Below are positions 52,290-56,239 of a DNA stretch of 56,239 bases, piece after piece. The position numbers and the translations under genes are program-made. The DNA lies in the NCBI GenBank assembly GCA_013821825.1, contig PNJK01000017.1, positions 1 through 56,239 of the forward strand. Reading direction: 5' to 3'. Origin of the DNA: Rhodobacter sp. (GTDB taxonomy: Bacteria; Pseudomonadota; Alphaproteobacteria; Rhodobacterales; Rhodobacteraceae). Numbering within the stretch: the stretch's first letter is position 1; the number at the start of each line of letters is the position of its first letter. The notes under the pieces were generated by a model. That model was given only the letters and a program-made list of their open reading frames with translations, was not told the origin of the DNA and made no database searches.

Positions 52290-52577
52290 TCAGCCCCTCC
52301 GCCCTTTGGCTTCGTCGAGGAACTTGATGTCGAGGCCGTACATGAAGTCACGGTCCTCGCGGTAATGCCGCAGCATCGCGAGGATCGCGGCGGTGTTGAA
52401 CACAAGCACGATGGCCCCTGCGATCAGAAGCAGTGTTCGCGCGCCCCCGTTCGGCGCAAGGCTCCAGGTCGCAATCGCTACGAACATCATTGCCAACCAG
52501 AGGCCGATCACGAACGCCCATGCCACCAGCACGTCGCGCTTGTGCATCGCCTCAATCCGCTGATTAAGGTCAACCAC
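52290..52577 (-). CDS. Small two-helix membrane protein, first gene of the permease group
   Basis: 95-residue protein. I prefer the GTG at 52577, with GGAGGA 4 bases upstream, to an in-frame ATG at 52646 that would lie in the shared promoter. Two hydrophobic helices lie about 16-40 and 48-68. Short charged ends include QRIEAMHKRD and HYREDRDFMYGLDIKFLDEA. First of four packed genes (three small membrane proteins and the APC permease), divergent from mgsABC-gmaS. Confidence 0.72.
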   Translation of the reverse strand: MVDLNQRIEAMHKRDVLVAWAFVIGLWLAMMFVAIATWSLAPNGGARTLLLIAGAIVLVFNTAAILAMLRHYREDRDFMYGLDIKFLDEAKGRRG

Positions 52578-52722
52578 AGTTTCCTCCCTTGGGCCGTTGC
52601 TACTGTCCGCGTGACGCGGCCCTGACGTCGTTTCTCTGCGCGGCAAATTTGTTTTCCGCAGGGAAAGCTAGCTGCGACATCCTGTCAAGGAAAACCGCAA
52701 CCGCCTGCGATATGGACACCAC

Positions 52723-52784
52723 TTTTCCCGACAGGTGAAAAAAGTTTCTCACCAGTTGATAAGATTGAAGGTCGGTGCTAGCGT
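52723..52784. promoter_or_regulatory. mgs promoter region with palindromes
   Basis: GGTGAAAAAAGTTTCTCACC (52734-52753) is an imperfect 20-bp palindrome. It overlaps a TTTTCCC-N5-GTGAAAA element (52723-52741) that recurs before the XRE-cupin gene. Just after it, TTGATA (52756-52761), 17-bp spacer, TAGCGT (52779-52784) may be the mgsA promoter. A TTGACA on the minus strand (52688-52683) could serve the divergent permease group. Confidence 0.5.
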
Positions 52785-52814
52785 CATCTCCAACCAGTCG
52801 AAGGAGACGAATCC

Positions 52815-53711
52815 ATGTGCGGCATCGTTGGGCTGTTCCTGAAAGACCCGAAGCTTGAACCACGCTTGGGGGAAATGTTGACGGATATGCTGATCACCAT
52901 GACCGATCGCGGCCCCGATTCCGCCGGGATCGCGATATATTCCGGGGCGAAGGACGGTCTGGGCAAGATCACCGTCCAGTCGGCGCAGCCCGAGGTCGAT
53001 TTCAAGAACCTTGACGCCGACCTGCACGATGCCATCGGCCAGCCGGTCGCCATGCTGGTGAAAAGCACGCATGCGGTGCTGGAAGTGCCGATGGGCCAGC
53101 TTGACGCCGCACGCTCGGCCCTGGTGCATCTGCGCCCGAACGTAAAGCTGATGAGCGTCGGCGACAGCATCGAGATCTTCAAGGAGGTTGGCCTGCCGAA
53201 GGACGTGGCCCGCCGCTTTGATGTGGCCAAGATGGAAGGCACCCACGGCATCGGCCACACCCGGATGGCGACCGAAAGCGCAGTCACCACTATGGGCGCG
53301 CATCCGTTTTCCACCGGCCCGGATCAGTGCCTGGTGCACAACGGCTCGCTGTCCAACCACAACGGGCTCCGGCGCGAACTGATCCGCAAGGGGATGACTT
53401 TCGAGACGCAGAACGACACCGAAGTCGCCGCTGCCTACGTCAGCCAGAAGCTGAAAGAGGGCGAGGATCTGGGCACGGCCCTTGAATCGGGGCTGGAGGA
53501 TCTTGACGGCTTCTTCACCTTCGTCGTCGGCACCAAGAACGGGTTTGGCGTCGTCCGCGACCCGATCGCCTGCAAGCCCGCCGTGATGGCCGAGACTGAC
53601 CAATACGTTGCCTTCGGGTCCGAGTACCGCGCGCTCGTCAACCTGCCGGGGATCGAGAACGCCCGCGTCTGGGAGCCGGAACCCGCCACTGTGTATTTCT
53701 GGGAGCGTTGA
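52815..53711 (+). CDS. mgsA: N-methylglutamate synthase subunit A (class II glutamine amidotransferase)
   Basis: 298-residue amidotransferase domain protein resembling the N-terminal part of glutamate synthase. After removal of Met1, Cys2 in MCGIVGLF is the nucleophile. RGPDSAGIAIY, GHTRMATESAVTTMGAHPF, HNGSLSNHNGLRREL and NDTEVAAAY build the glutaminase pocket. GAAGGAG precedes the start by 9 bases. Together with MgsB and MgsC it uses gamma-glutamylmethylamide to make N-methylglutamate. GlxB is the alternative name in rhizobia. First gene of the plus-strand operon. Confidence 0.9.
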   Translation: MCGIVGLFLKDPKLEPRLGEMLTDMLITMTDRGPDSAGIAIYSGAKDGLGKITVQSAQPEVDFKNLDADLHDAIGQPVAMLVKSTHAVLEVPMGQLDAARSALVHLRPNVKLMSVGDSIEIFKEVGLPKDVARRFDVAKMEGTHGIGHTRMATESAVTTMGAHPFSTGPDQCLVHNGSLSNHNGLRRELIRKGMTFETQNDTEVAAAYVSQKLKEGEDLGTALESGLEDLDGFFTFVVGTKNGFGVVRDPIACKPAVMAETDQYVAFGSEYRALVNLPGIENARVWEPEPATVYFWER

Positions 53712-53715
53712 GAGA

Positions 53716-54405
53716 ATGCAGAGTTTCGACCTTGGGAAAGAGGGCCTGCGCGCCCTCAACTCATCGCTGCACGCCCTGAGGGGGCAGACCAACATGACCG
53801 CCTGGGAAGTGATCAACCCGAAGGGCGCGCATGCGATCGCTGCTGGGGTCGATGCTCCGGTCGACATCACCGTGCGCGGGTCCACCGGCTATTATTGCGC
53901 GGGGATGAACAAGCAGGCGACGATCCGCATCAAGGGCAGCGCCGGGCCGGGTGTCGCCGAAAACATGATGTCGGGCGCGGTGATCATCGATGGTGACGCT
54001 TCGCAATATGCCGGGGCCACCGGGCGCGGCGGGCTGCTGGTGATCAAGGGCAACGCATCTTCTCGCTGTGGGATTTCGATGAAGGGCATCGACATCGTCG
54101 TGCATGGCAACATCGGCCACATGTCCTGCTTCATGGCGCAATCGGGCAACGTGGTGGTGCTCGGAAACGCGGGCGAGTCCCTGGGCGACAGCCTGTACGA
54201 GGCCCGCATCTTCGTGCGCGGCACGGTGAAAAGCCTGGGTGCCGACTGCATCGAAAAGGAAATGCGCGACGAGCACTTCGCGCTGGTCGAAGATCTGCTG
54301 CGCCGGGGCGAAGCAGATACGAAAGCCAAGCCGGAAGAGTTCCGCCGCTATGGCTCGGCCCGCAAGCTGTACAATTTCAACATCGACAATGCCGCAGCGT
54401 ACTGA
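53716..54405 (+). CDS. mgsB: N-methylglutamate synthase subunit B (GXGXG domain)
   Basis: 229-residue protein made of a right-handed beta-helix with repeated G-x-x-G-x-G units, equivalent to the C-terminal GltB (GXGXG) domain. Visible repeats include GSTGYYCAGMNKQATIRIKG, GRGGLLVIKGNASSRCG and AQSGNVVVLGNAGESLGD. It starts 4 bases after the mgsA stop. It has a structural role, linking the amidotransferase and FMN subunits. GlxC is the rhizobial name. Confidence 0.9.
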   Translation: MQSFDLGKEGLRALNSSLHALRGQTNMTAWEVINPKGAHAIAAGVDAPVDITVRGSTGYYCAGMNKQATIRIKGSAGPGVAENMMSGAVIIDGDASQYAGATGRGGLLVIKGNASSRCGISMKGIDIVVHGNIGHMSCFMAQSGNVVVLGNAGESLGDSLYEARIFVRGTVKSLGADCIEKEMRDEHFALVEDLLRRGEADTKAKPEEFRRYGSARKLYNFNIDNAAAY

Positions 54406-54429
54406 TCGTCGGCATATAGAGGCAGATGA

Positions 54430-55758
54430 ATGACTGAATTCCCGAAAACCCCGCCTCGCTATTCGGCCACCTTCACGCCTGCGGTGAACGCCGAAATCCG
54501 TCGTGCAGCCGCATCCGGCATCTATGACATCCGCGGCGGCGGCACCAAGCGGCACCTGCCGCATTTCGATGACCTTCTGTTCCTCGGCGCCTCGATCAGC
54601 CGCTATCCGCTGGAAGGCTACCGCGAGAAATGCGCGACCGATGTCTGGCTTGGCACCCGGCATGCGAAAAAGCCGATCCATCTGGACATCCCCGTCACTA
54701 TCGCCGGGATGAGCTTTGGCGCGCTCTCGGGCCCGGCGAAAGAGGCGCTGGGGCGTGGTGCAAGCGACGCGGGCACCAGCACCACGACCGGCGACGGCGG
54801 CATGACCGAGGAAGAGCGCGGTCACTCCAAGACGCTGGTCTACCAATATCTTCCCAGCCGCTACGGCATGAACCCCGACGATCTGCGGCGCGCTGACGCG
54901 ATTGAAATCGTCGTCGGTCAGGGGGCCAAGCCCGGCGGCGGCGGGATGCTTCTGGGGCAGAAGATCAGCGATCGCGTTGCCAAGATGCGAAATCTGCCGA
55001 AGGGGATCGACCAGCGTTCGGCCTGCCGTCATCCGGACTGGACCGGGCCGGATGATCTTGAAATCAAGATTCTGGAACTGCGCGAGATCACCGACTGGGA
55101 AAAGCCGATCTATGTGAAGATCGGAGGCGCGCGCCCCTACTACGACACAGCCCTGGCAGTGAAGGCCGGCGCGGATGTGGTCGTGCTTGACGGCATGCAG
55201 GGCGGCACGGCGGCGACGCAGGATGTCTTCATCGAACATGTCGGCATGCCGATCCTTGCCTGCATCCCGCTGGCGGTGAAGGCGTTGCAGGACCTTGGCA
55301 TGCACCGGAAGGTGCAACTGATCGTCTCGGGTGGCATCCGCTCGGGCGCGGATGTGGCCAAGGCGATGGCGCTGGGGGCCGATGCGGTGGCGATCGGCAC
55401 TGCGGCGCTGATCGCGCTTGGGGACAACGATCCGAAGTGGGAAGAGGAATACCAGAAGCTCGGCACCACCGCAGATGCCTATGACGACTGGCACGAAGGC
55501 CGCGACCCGACGGGGATCACCACGCAGGACCCGGAGCTATACCAGCGCTTCGATCCGGTGCTGGGTGGGCGGAGACTGAAGAACTACCTCAAGGTGATGA
55601 CGCTGGAGGCGCAGACGATTGCGCGTGCCTGCGGCAAGAACCACCTGCACAATCTGGAGCCGGAAGACCTCGTCTCGCTGACCATCGAGGCGGCGGCGAT
55701 GGCAGGGGTTCCGCTGGCGGGGACAAGCTGGATACCGGGGCGGAACGGTGGCTTCTAA
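54430..55758 (+). CDS. mgsC: N-methylglutamate synthase subunit C (FMN-binding)
   Basis: 442-residue FMN- and iron-sulfur-type subunit equivalent to the central part of glutamate synthase. Motifs include MSFGALS (94-100), GDGGM (121-125), GQGAKPGGGG (163-172), the FMN-phosphate site in VSGGIRSGADVAKAMALGAD, and GTAALIALG. It is the catalytic synthase part that forms N-methylglutamate from 2-oxoglutarate. It lies 24 bases after mgsB and 51 bases before gmaS, completing the mgsABC order. GlxD is the rhizobial name. Confidence 0.9.
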   Translation: MTEFPKTPPRYSATFTPAVNAEIRRAAASGIYDIRGGGTKRHLPHFDDLLFLGASISRYPLEGYREKCATDVWLGTRHAKKPIHLDIPVTIAGMSFGALSGPAKEALGRGASDAGTSTTTGDGGMTEEERGHSKTLVYQYLPSRYGMNPDDLRRADAIEIVVGQGAKPGGGGMLLGQKISDRVAKMRNLPKGIDQRSACRHPDWTGPDDLEIKILELREITDWEKPIYVKIGGARPYYDTALAVKAGADVVVLDGMQGGTAATQDVFIEHVGMPILACIPLAVKALQDLGMHRKVQLIVSGGIRSGADVAKAMALGADAVAIGTAALIALGDNDPKWEEEYQKLGTTADAYDDWHEGRDPTGITTQDPELYQRFDPVLGGRRLKNYLKVMTLEAQTIARACGKNHLHNLEPEDLVSLTIEAAAMAGVPLAGTSWIPGRNGGF

Positions 55759-55809
55759 GGCCGACCATTCCGCTTCACACACAAAAAAAGACGACAGGGA
55801 GTTACAGTG

Positions 55810-56239
55810 ATGGCGAAAGACCTTGCCAAATGGGCGAAGGAAAAGGGCGTCAAGTATTTCATGATCTCCTATACCGATCTGTTCGGTGGGCAGCGCGCGA
55901 AATTGGTGCCGACACAGGCGATCAACGACATGGCGGTAGAAGGGGCCGGGTTCGCGGGCTTTGCGACCTGGCTTGACCTGACACCCGCACACCCCGACCT
56001 GATGGCCGTGCCGGACGCCAGTTCAGCCATCCAGCTCCCGTGGAAAAAGGACGTGGCCTGGGTCGCGGCGCGGGCGACAATGGAAGAAAAGCTGGTCGAT
56101 CAGGCGCCGCGCAACGTGCTGGAAAAGCTGATCGCCGAGGCAGCGAAAGAGGGCCTGCGTGTCAAGACCGGGGTGGAGCCGGAGTTTTTCATCCTCAACG
56201 CCGATGGCACCGGCCCGTCCGACATCTACGACACGGCGG
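55810..56239 (+). CDS. gmaS: Gamma-glutamylmethylamide synthetase, 3'-truncated by the window edge
   Basis: Start of a glutamine-synthetase-family gene; 143 codons are visible and the frame is open to the window end. GGGAG precedes the ATG at 55810; a GTG three bases earlier is possible. The N-terminal beta-grasp domain reads VKYFMISYTDLFGGQRAKLV, then GAGFAGFATWLDLTPAHPDL. It ends with the first metal-binding segment VKTGVEPEFFIL. Proteins of this type are annotated as type III glutamate-ammonia ligase. The mgs genes upstream identify it as GmaS, which makes gamma-glutamylmethylamide from methylamine, glutamate and ATP. Confidence 0.88.
   Translation, partial: MAKDLAKWAKEKGVKYFMISYTDLFGGQRAKLVPTQAINDMAVEGAGFAGFATWLDLTPAHPDLMAVPDASSAIQLPWKKDVAWVAARATMEEKLVDQAPRNVLEKLIAEAAKEGLRVKTGVEPEFFILNADGTGPSDIYDTA

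Noticed and set aside
52815..55758. Reading these genes as a fragmented or broken glutamate synthase (gltB).
   Set aside because: Each of the three has its own start, Shine-Dalgarno and full domain, in the established mgs/glx order; not a frameshifted gene.

Overview
The window reads as a chromosomal segment of an alphaproteobacterium of the order Rhodobacterales (family Rhodobacteraceae). It is GC-rich and densely coded, with many ATGA or TGATG start/stop overlaps. Several neighbourhoods are typical of that group: gpmI-envC-ctpA-rppH, Hsp20-DUF1150, and a full N-methylglutamate cluster. The genus cannot be fixed from the sequence alone. No rRNA, tRNA, CRISPR array, complete insertion sequence or prophage was seen.

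Left part (1-9.4 kb): the 3' end of groEL with its intrinsic terminator, a bactofilin-like membrane protein, a small membrane protein and an EamA transporter. These are followed by a minus-strand NUDIX/GreA-like/GNAT operon, a lipase-like hydrolase and a DevBCA-type ABC exporter.

9.4-18.3 kb: a myo-inositol catabolic island. A minus-strand operon (iolD-iolC-iolB-class II aldolase) diverges from a plus-strand operon (dehydrogenase-iolE-dehydrogenase), and a LacI-type regulator faces the second operon. A perfect 16-bp palindrome sits between the divergent operons, and a copy differing at one base lies upstream of the regulator gene. This suggests one autoregulated local regulon.

18.3-30.8 kb: housekeeping genes. 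These are purE-purK, ydcH-like, an Hsp20/DUF1150 pair behind a heat-shock-type promoter, a Sat-CysC fusion, a SAM methyltransferase, the gpmI-envC-ctpA-rppH operon and two tandem EamA transporters.

31.2-35.5 kb: a LonB-like protease and a second GroEL without the GGM tail form an apparent operon. An FNR-type box lies upstream, suggesting oxygen-responsive proteostasis. 35.5-43.2 kb: mnmD and a divergent FAD oxidoreductase (a split form of MnmC), an FMN reductase, cidA-lrgB-GNAT, and smc.

43.4-56.2 kb: a nearly complete N-methylglutamate pathway for methylamine use. mgdABCD (heterotetrameric sarcosine-oxidase-like N-methylglutamate dehydrogenase) is followed by an XRE-cupin regulator. A minus-strand group follows, with an APC permease preceded by three small membrane proteins, one of only 58 residues. 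Divergent from it are mgsABC (N-methylglutamate synthase) and gmaS, which is cut by the window end. The expected flow is methylamine uptake, gamma-glutamylmethylamide (GmaS), N-methylglutamate (MgsABC), then glutamate plus a C1 unit (MgdABCD). The small-protein/permease module inside this cluster is the least explained part of the window.
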